DNA of 64,000 nucleotides, from assembly GCA_963835955.1 (NCBI GenBank), contig CAWIHZ010000001.1:62001-126000 (forward strand). The letters are read 5' to 3'. This document shows, in pieces, positions 8,824 through 18,766 of the stretch (positions are counted from its first letter, which is position 1; every line of letters starts with the position of its first letter). The DNA is from Roseiarcus sp963835955 (lineage in GTDB: Bacteria; Pseudomonadota; Alphaproteobacteria; Rhizobiales; Beijerinckiaceae). Both the position numbers and the translations under genes were made by a program. The notes under the pieces were generated by a model that saw only the letters and a list, made by a program, of their open reading frames with translations, was not told where the DNA came from and made no database searches.

Positions 8824-9323
8824 AACCGAGATCAGGTCAAAGTCCGCGAAGAGAGAAGGAAACGTGAGTCCTGAAGACCGTTTTCGCCGAATAGGGTATA
8901 AGCTACTCGGGCGGAGGCAAGCAGCTGCGCGCGGCAGCTCGTGGCAAGTCCCAACCCAGTCATTATTCGAGCCCCGCCGCCGAGGCGCAGGGCAAGAGAC
9001 GGCACGTTGTTGTGAGGCCCAGACAGGTCGCCTCCCGCCTCGAGTGGGCAAGCTGAAATTGCTGAGGCTTCGACGATTTTCGGCGGACCGATCGAACATT
9101 CACAAAGATGCCGAACCGATGCCCTTTGGTCGATTTCGCTTCGCGGCGGTGAATGCCCCGGTTCGCGCGCTGTGAGGGGCAGCGGGTCTGGGCGACCGTA
9201 GGTTGCGGTCCTGGTCCGCTTTTCGACCCGCGGTCACTGTCCTCCCCGCGTTGACGATGGTTGAATCATCCATGGAACGGGGGACCGCTGCGAAAACGGG
9301 TCAAATGGTCATCGCCCTTTTCC
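8824..9323. other. Spacer; no supported gene
   Basis: About 500 bases between the methyltransferase relic and the end of the exoprotein gene. Open frames on both strands are short and resemble nothing known. No terminator with a T-run could be identified for the exoprotein gene. Confidence 0.5.
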
Positions 9324-12282
9324 TCAGGCGAAATGGAACTGAGAGGCGTTGGCGGTGATCGACGAGGCAGTCAGGCCGGAAAGGGTCAGTCTGTCGCCGG
9401 TCGTATCCGAAATCGCAATACCGGAGGCGCTGCTGGAGGCATGCGAAAGCACCGCCGCAAGGTCCTGGGCCTGGGACATGCCGGCGTTGAGATAGGAAAA
9501 CGCTGAGGTCGCGAACTGGACCGCGTCGGCGTTCGCGCCCGAGGCGGTGAACCCGGCGATGGTCTCATTGCCATAGCTCGACCCAAAGACGAAGGTTTCC
9601 GCGCCGGCCGCGCCGGCAGAGATCGTTTCGGTTGGATGGTAGCCGAGCGCAAATGTGCTGGTCCCGACCTTGATGCTTTCGGCCGAGGAGCCGCGCGAGA
9701 TCGTCAGGTTGTTGGTGTACAGATCCAGTTCGCTGGCGCTGGAGCTGAGATTGAGATTGTCCGCGACGCGAGTTCGAACTGTTCGCGTAGATCGCCTCAT
9801 ACGAAGAATAGCTCTGGCCCTTGACGTTCGTGTACGCATACTCGACCGCTGATCCTGCGCTGGGACGGATCAGGGAAACGCCGAGCGTTGCGCCGTTGCC
9901 CAGGTCAGCCGCGGATTGAGAGGACGTTAACGCGAAGTTCGCGGCGGTCAGCGTCTGCAGGCCATAGAACGTGACATAGAGGTCGGGCGAAGCGTTCCCG
10001 GCGTCGCCGGCAAGATCGGCCTCGACATAGGTGACATTTTTTGTCGGGTCCTGCTGGTACCGGACCTGCGCCCCCGCGCCGCTAAACGCAGCCGTTCCGA
10101 TGAAGGTGAAATTCTGCACGCCGGCGGTCGTCAGATTGGCGTCGATGTGGCTGAGGTCGATGACATCCTTGGCGGTGTCGAGGTTGCCGATCGCGTCGGG
10201 GGAATTGACAGTTGAATCCGAAATGGCGAGGTAGGTGAAGATGTTCGCGCCCGCGCCGCCGATTATGTATTGCCTGCCGAACCCGCCGATGAAATTGGTT
10301 TCGCCGCTACGGCCTCCCATGTGGACAGCCGCGCCGTCGCCGTAGAGCGTTGTCGAGCCGGATGGCGCGCTGGCGATATCGCCGCCGTTCGTCGAGATCA
10401 CGAGATTGGCGGTGGGGATTCCCGCGGCCTGATAGGCTGCCCACGCCTGGGCGGAGGCCGTCGGACCGGTGTTGATGGTTCCGCTACTCCCGCTCGTGGC
10501 CCCAGGATCATGGTCGATCACGCTGGTCGAGCTGTCGACGGCGGGCGTGGCGTAGGCGCTGCTCTGATCGCTCAGCGTGAACGTCGTCGTCGAGGTCGTG
10601 TTGGGCGCACCCGCCGTCGGCGTGAACGACAGAGCGTCGAGTTCGCTCGTGATTGTCGCCGCCGTCCCCGACAGCGTGTACACTCCGGCCGCTCCGCCGC
10701 TCAGCCCGGCTCCTGTCAGCCCGCCGCCTGCGCCGCCGAGCCTGATCGTCAGCGTGTCCTTCGCATTGGCGTTGGCGTCGCCGATCGTGACTTTTGCGAA
10801 AGGGAGGACCGGCGCCTCCGACGTCGTCGTCTGACCCGAGGCCGTCCCTATAATCGTCGGCGCAACAGCAGGAGGCGCCACAGCAGGATTCGCTCCAGTC
10901 AGAACGAAATTGGCGGCGGTGAGCGTTTGCAGGCCATAGAGTTTGATATTCAGGTCGGGCGAAGCATTCCCGGCGTCCCCTGCGAGATCCGCCTCGACAT
11001 AGGTGACGTTATTCGTCGGATCCTGCTGGTAGCGGACCTGGGCGCCGGCGCCGCTGAACGCCGCCGTGCCGATGAAGGTGAAATTCTGTACGCCGGCGGT
11101 CGTCAGATTGGCGTCGATATGGCTGAGGTTGAAGACATCCCTTGCCGGGTTGAAGTTTGCGATTACATCGTCATTATTACTAGAGGTAGAATCGCTGATG
11201 GCGAGGTAGGTGAAGATATTCGCGCCCGTACCGGCGTCCAAATATTGCCTGCCGAAGCCGCCGACGAAATTGGTTTCGCTGCTTCCGCCTATCAAGTACT
11301 CTGTTGTGCCGTTGCCGTAGAGCGTCGTGGAACTGGAAGATGAGTTGACGATGGTATTGCCGTTTGCCGAAATCAAGAGATTGGCGGTCGGGATTCCCGC
11401 CGCCTTATAGGCAACCCATGCCTGGGTTGAGTAAATTGGGTTGGTGTAGTCGAAGACGACATTTCCGCTCTTGGCGACCCCCTGCTGCGGGCCGGGATAA
11501 AACGCGCCGTAGAGGCCGAACCCCACGTAGTTGTTGTTGATTTTTATGTTATTGAACGTCCCTTGGGAGCCTTCGTTTCCTGCGTCAATTGTATAGATGC
11601 CGCCGATCAGGACATTGTTGCTCACCGTGACATTGTTCACGCTGCCGAATTCGGTTGTAATCCGCACCGTGTTGTTTGCGTAGCCATTGCCATGCGACGT
11701 GAAATCGATAAAGTTGTTGGTTATCGAGACAGGTCCGCTGGAATTGGTAACCCAGACGGCGTCACTGTGGATGCCGGTGGTCGAAAAACCGCCGCCGCCG
11801 ATATAATTGTTGCTGACCGTTCCAGCGCCCAGGTCGATGGCGTCGCCAGGAGCGTCGATGAAGGAGTTGCCCGTTACGGTGATTGTCCCGGACCCTCCGA
11901 TTATGAACCCGGCGTTCGAGCCGGCGCCGTTGAACGTGTCGTTGGAAACGACAGCGCCGCTGTAGCCCGAGACTTGCTGAAGGGAATAATATCCGGTCGT
12001 GCCGCTGAACGTCGAATTTTCCACTGTGACGTTGTTGGCCTGGATCGAAACCGTGGCGGTGCCGAAATTATAGCCATTGAGGACGGCGCCGGCCTGGGTG
12101 ACTGTAACACTATTATATTTTGGGTTATAATAGAACGGTACGCCTATATTGTTTGTGGTAATCGATGTCACCGATTTGAGCGATGATGCCGCCAGTTGAT
12201 TTCCTTCCGGCGTGTCGATTCCTGGCAGGACGGCGCCAGGGTCGGCGTTGCGAAGCAACTGAAGTTCGGCGCTCGTGATCAT
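9324..12282 (-). CDS. Large secreted beta-helix/repeat exoprotein, frameshifted near its 3' end
   Basis: About 986 codons. Residues ~40-270 are Asn/Thr/Gly-rich parallel beta-helix repeats (VTVENSTFSGTTG, VSNNYIGGGG, VTVSNNVLIGG). Two near-identical modules follow (about 10900-11430 and 9925-10460), each running from AGIPTANL through GGFGRQY, ANIFTYLAISDST, LSHIDANLTTAGVQNFTFIG and YVEADLAGDAGNASPDL. They are separated by a bacterial adhesin-type domain (GTASGQTTTSEAPVLPF to SSAYATPAVDSSTSVID). There is no N-terminal signal peptide, and the C-terminus is hydrophobic (SITANASQFHFA), which fits type I secretion; no transporter is in the window. At about 9760-9775 the frame shifts: 9565-12282 and 9324-9839 carry the two parts, and the overall length is a multiple of 3 plus 1. 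CGGAG precedes the start. Confidence 0.85.
9925..10460 (-). repeat. Exoprotein module, copy 2
   Basis: A coding repeat of about 535 bp, highly similar to 10900-11430. It encodes the stretch from AWAAYQAAGIPTANL to LYVTFYGLQTLTAANF. Copies differ mainly in the first third. Confidence 0.8.
10900..11430 (-). repeat. Exoprotein module, copy 1
   Basis: Counterpart of 9925-10460, encoding the stretch from AWVAYKAAGIPTANL to LNIKLYGLQTLTAANF. The repeat lies in tandem in the protein, separated by one adhesin-type domain. Confidence 0.8.
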
Positions 12283-12308
12283 TGAATACTCCGAATGCGG
12301 ATCGACGA

Positions 12309-12359
12309 CATTGATACTAATAACGCGCTATTATCGTTAAACAATTCGCATCATCAATG
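12309..12359. promoter_or_regulatory. AT-rich nested dyad upstream of the exoprotein gene
   Basis: cattgat (12309-12315) pairs with atcaatg (12353-12359), and inside it taata (12318-12322) pairs with tatta (12329-12333) around acgcgc. The element starts 27 bases upstream of the exoprotein start in an unusually AT-rich patch, where a promoter or operator is expected. The binding protein is unknown. Confidence 0.45.
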
Positions 12360-12672
12360 TTCTCTGCAGCGAAAGGCCGCATACGTCAATCAGCAAATAA
12401 AGAAGTCTCTCGGCAATGGGTCAGGTTGCCGCATATCTCGGTGTCGCGCTGCGCTTAAGCGGCTCCTCCTCAGTCTGCGTGCCGCTCGGTTGGGCGGATG
12501 GGCAGTACGCGTGCGCGCAGCAATTCGATACCGGCGCTGCCGTTCATGGCCCGCTTGAGTGTCTTCAGGTCGTCTCGTCAGAATGCCAAACCCAGGGTAC
12601 ACGCAGATTGAGGAGCAGCCCATGAAGTGCAAATCGACAATAGCGGCCTTGCTGGTCTCGGCGGGCGGCGCT
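12360..12672. other. Spacer between the exoprotein gene and kdpE; no supported gene
   Basis: About 310 bases. A short forward frame from 12622 begins like a signal peptide (MKCKSTIAALLVSAGG) with GAGGAG upstream, but it runs into the antisense of kdpE and is not accepted as a gene. Nothing else is recognisable. Confidence 0.5.
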
Positions 12673-13359
12673 TCAAGGTTCGGCGGCGCGGTAGCCGACC
12701 CCAGGTTCCGTCTTGACGATTTTCGGCGCCGTCGGGTCGGGCTCAATCTTGGCGCGCAACTGGCCGATGAACACGCGCAGATACTGCGTGTCCTCGCGAT
12801 GCGCGGGACCCCAGACCGCAGACAGAATCTGGCGATGCGTCACGACGCGGCCAGCGTTGCGGAACAGGATCGCCAGCAGATCGTACTCTTTCGGAGTGAG
12901 CCTGACGGCGACGCCGTCGCGGGTGACGAGGCGCCGGTCGAAATCCATCGCCACGCCGTCGATCTCGATGCGCTGGGCGGGGTGCGCCTCGTCCGCGGCG
13001 TGGCGCAGCGCCGCCCTTAGCCTCGCCGTCAGTTCGCCGATGCCGAACGGTTTCTCGACATAATCGTCGGCTCCGAGATCTAGCGCCTCGATCTTCTCGG
13101 CCTCGCGGTCGCGCGCGGAAAGAATGACCACCGGCGTCTTCGAAAATTGTCGAATCTCGCGCAATACGTCCTTTCCGTCGCGATCGGGCAGGCCAAGATC
13201 GAGCACGATGAGATCGGGAGCGCCGGTCGCGGCCAGCCTTACGGCCTCGGCGCCCGTTTCCGCTGTCAGCGACTCATAGCCCGCGGCGGTCAGCGCGACC
13301 GTCAGAAGCCGCTGAATCTGCGGCTCATCGTCGACGATGAGAACGCGCGGGCGGTTCAT
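12673..13359 (-). CDS. kdpE: Response regulator KdpE
   Basis: OmpR/PhoB-family transcription factor of 228 residues that activates the kdp pump genes when phosphorylated by KdpD. The receiver domain occupies residues ~1-115, with the acidic pair D10/D11 (VDDEP), phosphoacceptor D54 (IVLDLGLPDRDGKD) and K103 (VEKPFG). A winged-helix DNA-binding domain covers ~130-228 (LTPKEYDLLAILFRNAGRVV, then EDTQYLRVFIGQLRAKIE). Its ATG overlaps the kdpD stop by four bases, indicating translational coupling. It is the last gene of the kdp run. Confidence 0.97.
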   Translation of the reverse strand: MNRPRVLIVDDEPQIQRLLTVALTAAGYESLTAETGAEAVRLAATGAPDLIVLDLGLPDRDGKDVLREIRQFSKTPVVILSARDREAEKIEALDLGADDYVEKPFGIGELTARLRAALRHAADEAHPAQRIEIDGVAMDFDRRLVTRDGVAVRLTPKEYDLLAILFRNAGRVVTHRQILSAVWGPAHREDTQYLRVFIGQLRAKIEPDPTAPKIVKTEPGVGYRAAEP

Positions 13360-16058
13360 GACGCCGGCCTCAACGCGACCTGGATTCGATCAGCGCCCGG
13401 CAGCCGGATGAGGATGCGCATGCCGCGGCGACGCACCGCAGGGCTCTGAGCAGCGATCGTGCCACCCATCGCTTCGATTAGTCCACGGCAGATCGAGAGG
13501 CCGAGGCCCGTGCCGGGCCTGCGTCCGTCGGGGCGGCCGCCGCGGAAAAACTTTTCGAAAACGCGGTCGAGATCGGCTGGCTTGACCCCTGGGCCCTCGT
13601 CGGTGACGCTAAGCACGACGTCGGCGCCTTCTTGGCGCGCGTGAACGGACGCGCCGCTGTCGTTCGCGTATTTGTGGGCATTATCGAGCAGATTGAACAA
13701 CACTTGTTCGAGCAGCTTGTCGTCGCCGCGCACGAAGGGCAGGCCCGGCGCAAGGCTTACGCGCACCGGCTGGTTGGGAAAAGCCTTGCGGCTGCGCTCA
13801 ACCGCGCCCTGCACGACGTCGGCGACATCGACCAGATCGCGATTGACCTTGAGACCGCCTGCCTCGATGCGCGACATATCGAGCAGATTGGCGACGAACC
13901 GCGACAGCCGGGCAGTCTCCTCCTCGATCGAGGACAGCAGTTGGAGCCGTTCCGCAGCGGTCATTTTGTCGCCTAACGCGCGCAACGACGTCGCGGCGCC
14001 CGCGATCGACGACAATGGCGTGCGCAGGTCATGGGAAAGCGAGTCGAGAAGCGCGTCCCGCACTTTCTCATTCTCCTGCATCGACGCCGCCTTCACCGCC
14101 TCGCTCGCGAGCAGCGATCGGTCGAGCGCAATCGCGGTCTGATCGAGAATCGCCGTCAGCGTACGCTCGTCCTCCGCCGTAATCGGCCGATCGGGGGAAT
14201 GCGGCTCGAAACCACAAACCGCGATTGACCCGCGCGCAACGACGAGCGGACGGAACTGATAGCCGACGCTGGGCAGCGTTCCGGTTCCCCATCCCGCGGG
14301 CTCCTTTTTCTGCTGCGCCCAGCGGGCCGCGCTGAGCGCGCCCGCGTCGAGCTGCGCGTCGGGCGGCCAAGCGGCGCGAAGCTTCAGGTCGTCGGCCTCC
14401 GCAACCAACAGGACGATGCGGCCGCCGAAAGTCGCGTGAAGATGCGCGGCCGCCGCCCAGAGCACGTCGTCGGCGCTCGAGGCGCCCGAAAGTTTGCGCG
14501 AATAATCGTAGAGCGACTGGGTGACCTCGGCGTTCTTGAGCACGGATTCCCGCTGATCGCGAACACGCCCAGCGAGCGAACCGGTGAGCACCGCAACGGC
14601 AAGGAAAATGAGCAGCGCGAACAATTCCTGCGGTTGGGCGATGGTGAAGTTGTAGATTGGCTGGATGAAAAAGAAATTGTAGGCGACGAACGAGGCAAGC
14701 GAGGCGATCACTGCCGCGCGCGTGCCGAACCGCACGCTGCAGAACAAGACGGCGGCAAGAAAAATCATCGACAGGTTGGGAAGCCGCAGAACCGCCGTCA
14801 GCGCCTCGCCGACGGCGACGGCGCAGGCGACCGAAGCCACCGCCGCGGCAATCTCTGCCCCAAGCCCCTCCGAAGTGAGATTGACCTTGAGCCTCGGCCA
14901 GCTCGGTCGGAAGGCGTCTTCGTTCGAAATGACGTGAATTTCGATCGGGCCGGCGCGGCGCATCAAGGCCTCTGGCAACGACCGGCGGAATAGGCGCCGC
15001 AATAGCCCGGCGCGCGACTGGCCAAGCACGATCTGGGTCACGTTCTCTCGCTGCGCGAGCCGCACGATTTCACTCGGAAAGTCGCTGGCTTGCAGCCGCA
15101 TCGTCTCTCCGCCCAGACGCTCGGCCAAACTGAAGATTTTGGCGATCCGGGTTTCGCGCTCAGGGTCGCCCGCCCGGCCTGCCTTCTCGATATGCAGGGC
15201 TGTCCAAACCGCGTTGAGACTCGTCGCGAGCTGACTGGCGCGCCTGACCACGCGTTCGGAGACTTCGTCGGGTCCCACGCAGGCGAGCAGGCGCTCCGAA
15301 GAGCCCCAGGGTCCCTCGATCGCCTTCTGCCGGAGGTAATCGACCATCTGGTCGTCGACCCGGTCCGCCGTGCGGCGAAGGGCCAGCTCGCGCAGCGCGG
15401 TCAGATTGCCGGGCGTGAAGAAATTCTGGGTCGCACGCCTGGCGGTCTCCGGCACATAGACCCTGCCTTCGCGCAAGCGTTGAATCAGTTCGTCCGGCGT
15501 GATGTCGACGAGGACGACGTCGGTCGCCTCCTGCAGAACACGATCGGGAACCGTCTCGCGCACGATGACGCCGGAGATGCGCGAGACGACATCGGCGAGA
15601 CTCTCGAGATGCTGAATGTTGAGCGCCGTCCAGACGTCGATGCCGGCCCCGAGAAGCTCCTGTACATCCTGCCAACGTTTGGGATGGCGGCTGTCTGGGG
15701 CGTTGGTGTGGGCGAGTTCGTCGACGACGATCAGTTTGGGCTTCCGCGCAAGCGCTGCGTCGAGATCGAATTCGGCGATCGTGCGGCCGCGATATTCGAC
15801 CATGCGCCGCGGCAGCACCTCGAGCCCTTCGACCAGCGCGCTCGTCTCGGCGCGTCCGTGGGTCTCCACCAGACCAATGACGACGTCGACACCTTCGTCC
15901 TTCAGGCGGCGCGCATTCTGCAGCATCGCGTAGGTCTTGCCGACGCCGGGCGCGGCGCCGAGGAATACCTTCATCCGGCCCACGGTCTCTCGGTGGAGCG
16001 CCGCGAGAAGCGCGTCCGGATCAGGGCGTCCGTTGTCGGGTCGGCTCGATTGGGCCAT
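13356..16058 (-). CDS. kdpD: Sensor histidine kinase KdpD
   Basis: Membrane sensor kinase of 900 residues that controls KdpE in response to potassium limitation and ionic stress. The order of parts is: N-terminal KdpD domain with Walker A GAAPGVGKTY (34-43); a universal-stress-protein-like domain (~255-375); four membrane segments (~400-500, for example SMIFLAAVLFCSVRF); a GAF-like region (~520-650); a HisKA domain with the phosphorylated His in LDSLSHDLRTPLSS; and the ATPase domain with N box LLDNAHKYAND and G boxes DEGPGVKPAD and GTGLGLSIC. Length matches the family. It overlaps kdpE by four bases and starts 16 bases after the kdpC stop, so the regulators are co-directional with the pump genes. 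Confidence 0.97.
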   Translation of the reverse strand: MAQSSRPDNGRPDPDALLAALHRETVGRMKVFLGAAPGVGKTYAMLQNARRLKDEGVDVVIGLVETHGRAETSALVEGLEVLPRRMVEYRGRTIAEFDLDAALARKPKLIVVDELAHTNAPDSRHPKRWQDVQELLGAGIDVWTALNIQHLESLADVVSRISGVIVRETVPDRVLQEATDVVLVDITPDELIQRLREGRVYVPETARRATQNFFTPGNLTALRELALRRTADRVDDQMVDYLRQKAIEGPWGSSERLLACVGPDEVSERVVRRASQLATSLNAVWTALHIEKAGRAGDPERETRIAKIFSLAERLGGETMRLQASDFPSEIVRLAQRENVTQIVLGQSRAGLLRRLFRRSLPEALMRRAGPIEIHVISNEDAFRPSWPRLKVNLTSEGLGAEIAAAVASVACAVAVGEALTAVLRLPNLSMIFLAAVLFCSVRFGTRAAVIASLASFVAYNFFFIQPIYNFTIAQPQELFALLIFLAVAVLTGSLAGRVRDQRESVLKNAEVTQSLYDYSRKLSGASSADDVLWAAAAHLHATFGGRIVLLVAEADDLKLRAAWPPDAQLDAGALSAARWAQQKKEPAGWGTGTLPSVGYQFRPLVVARGSIAVCGFEPHSPDRPITAEDERTLTAILDQTAIALDRSLLASEAVKAASMQENEKVRDALLDSLSHDLRTPLSSIAGAATSLRALGDKMTAAERLQLLSSIEEETARLSRFVANLLDMSRIEAGGLKVNRDLVDVADVVQGAVERSRKAFPNQPVRVSLAPGLPFVRGDDKLLEQVLFNLLDNAHKYANDSGASVHARQEGADVVLSVTDEGPGVKPADLDRVFEKFFRGGRPDGRRPGTGLGLSICRGLIEAMGGTIAAQSPAVRRRGMRILIRLPGADRIQVALRPAS

Positions 16059-16074
16059 CTGCGCTCGTCGGCTG

Positions 16075-16680
16075 TTATGACGACTTTAGCCGATCCAGCG
16101 CCAAATTCAGCCGTAAAACGTTCACCCGAGGCTCCCCGATCAGCCCGAGAAAAGGCTTCTCGACCGAAGCCTCGACGAGTTTGCGCACTTGATCCGCCGG
16201 CAGACCCCGCGCTTTGGCCACGGAAACGGCCTGGGCCAGGGCATTCTGCGGCGAGACGTCCGGGTCGAGCCCGGAGGCGGACGTGGTGACCGCGTCGGCT
16301 GGAACAGGGCCGGAGCCCGCCATCGCACGCCAGGCTTCCACGCCGGTCTTCACGCGCTCGACAAGCTTCTGCGACGTTGGGCCGAGGTTGGAGCCGGTGG
16401 AATTCGCCGCGTTGTACGGCGCGTCGATCGTCTTCGACGAATCGTTGGGGTCCGTGTCGGTCGTTGCGGAGGGACGCGGGTGAAAATAGCGGTCGCTCTT
16501 GAACCACTGCCCAATGAGCGCCGAGCCCACGACGGCGCCGTTCTTTTTGATCAGGCTCCCATTGGCCCGATAAGGCATCGCGACCTGCGCAATCCCGGTT
16601 ACCGCCAACGGATAGACGAGACCCGTCAGCACGCTGAACAGAAAGAGGAGAACGATCGCCGGACGCAGATGCTGGAGCAT
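16075..16680 (-). CDS. kdpC: Potassium-transporting ATPase subunit KdpC
   Basis: Single-span membrane subunit of the KdpFABC pump, which contacts KdpB and KdpA and raises ATP affinity. The 201-residue product has one N-terminal membrane helix (AIVLLFLFSVLTGLVYPLAV) and a soluble part with the family signatures GSALIGQ, FHPRPSA, YNAANSTGSNLGPTS and LDPDVSPQNA. The start chosen is MLQHLRP at 16680; a 32-codon extension would run into kdpB and does not resemble KdpC. It follows kdpB by 16 bases. Confidence 0.96.
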   Translation of the reverse strand: MLQHLRPAIVLLFLFSVLTGLVYPLAVTGIAQVAMPYRANGSLIKKNGAVVGSALIGQWFKSDRYFHPRPSATTDTDPNDSSKTIDAPYNAANSTGSNLGPTSQKLVERVKTGVEAWRAMAGSGPVPADAVTTSASGLDPDVSPQNALAQAVSVAKARGLPADQVRKLVEASVEKPFLGLIGEPRVNVLRLNLALDRLKSS

Positions 16681-16696
16681 GGTCGATCCTCGAGAC

Positions 16697-18751
16697 TTAG
16701 GCCAGATGCAGGGCCGCGACGATGATATCGATCGCCTTGATGCCGATGAAGGGAAGGATGAGCCCGCCCACGCCATAGACGACGAGATTGCGCCGCAGCA
16801 GCGCCGCCGCGCCCACCGGCCGGTAGGCGACGCCCTTCAGCGCCAGCGGGATGAGAGCGATGATGATGAAGGCGTTGAAGATGACCGCCGACAGAATCGC
16901 CGACTGCGAGGAAGAAAGCCGCATCACGTTGAGCGCGCCCAGCGCCGGATAGGCGCCCAGAAACATGGCCGGGAGGATGGCGAAGTACTTGGCGACGTCG
17001 TTGGCGATGGAGAACGTCGTCAGCGAGCCTCGGGTCATCAGGAGCTGTTTGCCGATCTCGACGATCTCGATCAGCTTGGTCGGATTGGAGTCGAGATCAA
17101 CCATATTGCCGGCTTCACGCGCGGCTTGCGTGCCCGTCTGCATCGCGACGCCGACATCGGCTTGAGCGAGCGCCGGCGCGTCGTTGGTGCCGTCGCCGCA
17201 CATGGCGATGAGCCGGCCGCCGAACTGCTCCTTCCGGATGTAGGTGAGCTTGTCCTCCGGCGTCGCTTCGGCAAGAAAACCGTCGACGCCCGCTTCGGAT
17301 GCAATCGCCGCGGCGGTGATGGGATTGTCGCCGGTGACCATTATCGTGCGAATGCCCATCGCGCGCATAGCCGCAAAGCGCTCCTTGATCCCCGGCTTGA
17401 CCACGTCCTTCAGACGCACGACGCCAAGCAGCTTCCCATTGTCCGCGACGGCGAGCGGCGTGCCGCCCGACATCGCGACCCGCTCGACCGCCTGCCGGAA
17501 TTCCGTCTGCGCCATGTCCAGCGTCATTTTGAGATATCGGAGAATCGAGTCGATCGCCCCTTTGCGGATCGACCGACCGCCGACGTCGACTCCGGAAATG
17601 CGCGTCTGGGCCGAGAAGGGAACAACGATCGTCTGCGCGCGATCGAACTTTGGTTCGGCGAGGCCATAGTCGCCCTTGGCGAGCGCGATAATCGAGCGGC
17701 CTTCGGGCGTATCGTCGGCAAGGCTCGAGGCCAGCGCCGCGGCGGCGAGGTCTTCCGTTCGCACGCCGTTCACCGGCAGGAACTCGGTCGCCATGCGATT
17801 GCCGAAGGTGATCGTGCCCGTCTTATCCAGCAGAAGCGTATCGACGTCGCCCGCCGCCTCGACCGCGCGGCCCGAGGTCGCAATGACATTGAAGCGGATG
17901 AGGCGATCCATCCCGGCGATGCCGATCGCCGACAAAAGGCCGCCGATCGTCGTCGGGATCAGGCAAACCAGAAGGGCGATCAGCACCGTCGCCGACAGGT
18001 CGGTCCCTGAGTATTTGGCGATCGGCCAAAGCGTGACGCAGACGATCAGAAAGATGATAGTCAACCCCGACAGCAAGATCGACAAAGCCATCTCGTTGGG
18101 CGTTTTCTGGCGCTCGGCGCCTTCGACCAATGCGATCATGCGGTCGACGAAGGTCGAGCCAGGCGCCGCCGTGATCCTGGCCTTGATGAAGTCGGAGAGG
18201 ACGGTCGTGCCGCCGGTGACCGCCGAGCGATCGCCGCCCGCTTCGCGAATGACCGGCGCGGATTCGCCCGTAATCGCGGATTCGTTGACCGAGGCGACGC
18301 CTTCGACAATTTCTCCGTCGCCGGGGATGATCTCTCCGGCCTCGACCAGGACGACGTCGCCCACCCGAAGGTCAAGCGCGTTCACGCCCTCGACGAGTCC
18401 GGCAAGGTTTTCCGGATCGATATAGCGCTTGGCGTGGGTGTCGCTGCGCGTGCGGCGGAGGGCGTCGGCCTGCGCCTTGCCTCGACCCTCGGCGACGGCT
18501 TCAGCGAAATTGGCGAACAGCACCGTGAACCAGAGCCAGGCGGCGATCTGGCCGGAGAATGACGCGGCGCCGTTGTGACTGACGAAATCCCGGAGGAAGA
18601 ACAGCGTCACCATCAGCGACACGACCTCGGTGACGAAGATGACCGGATTCTTCGCTAGAGCACGAGGATCGAGCTTGCGCACCGCATCGATCGACGCCGC
18701 GGCGATGATCTTGCCGTCGAACAGGCCCTGCGGGTTCGTTTTGGACGACAT
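16697..18751 (-). CDS. kdpB: Potassium-transporting P-type ATPase subunit KdpB
   Basis: Catalytic, ATP-hydrolysing subunit of the Kdp pump (684 residues, type IA P-type ATPase). Visible motifs: TGES at 161-164 in the actuator domain, the phosphorylated aspartate D309 in DKTGT, and GDGTNDAPAL in the hinge before the last membrane segments. The Ser of TGES corresponds to the residue phosphorylated for inhibition in the E. coli enzyme. About seven membrane helices are present. It follows kdpA by 15 bases and precedes kdpC by 16. Confidence 0.98.
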   Translation of the reverse strand: MSSKTNPQGLFDGKIIAAASIDAVRKLDPRALAKNPVIFVTEVVSLMVTLFFLRDFVSHNGAASFSGQIAAWLWFTVLFANFAEAVAEGRGKAQADALRRTRSDTHAKRYIDPENLAGLVEGVNALDLRVGDVVLVEAGEIIPGDGEIVEGVASVNESAITGESAPVIREAGGDRSAVTGGTTVLSDFIKARITAAPGSTFVDRMIALVEGAERQKTPNEMALSILLSGLTIIFLIVCVTLWPIAKYSGTDLSATVLIALLVCLIPTTIGGLLSAIGIAGMDRLIRFNVIATSGRAVEAAGDVDTLLLDKTGTITFGNRMATEFLPVNGVRTEDLAAAALASSLADDTPEGRSIIALAKGDYGLAEPKFDRAQTIVVPFSAQTRISGVDVGGRSIRKGAIDSILRYLKMTLDMAQTEFRQAVERVAMSGGTPLAVADNGKLLGVVRLKDVVKPGIKERFAAMRAMGIRTIMVTGDNPITAAAIASEAGVDGFLAEATPEDKLTYIRKEQFGGRLIAMCGDGTNDAPALAQADVGVAMQTGTQAAREAGNMVDLDSNPTKLIEIVEIGKQLLMTRGSLTTFSIANDVAKYFAILPAMFLGAYPALGALNVMRLSSSQSAILSAVIFNAFIIIALIPLALKGVAYRPVGAAALLRRNLVVYGVGGLILPFIGIKAIDIIVAALHLA

Positions 18752-18766
18752 CGGTCGAGCCTCCGG

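Noticed and set aside
12622..13020. Short forward frame with a good Shine-Dalgarno sequence beginning MKCKSTIAALLVSAGG, like a signal peptide
   Set aside because: It runs almost entirely antisense to kdpE and its later residues are an antisense translation; at most a relic of a lost gene start.
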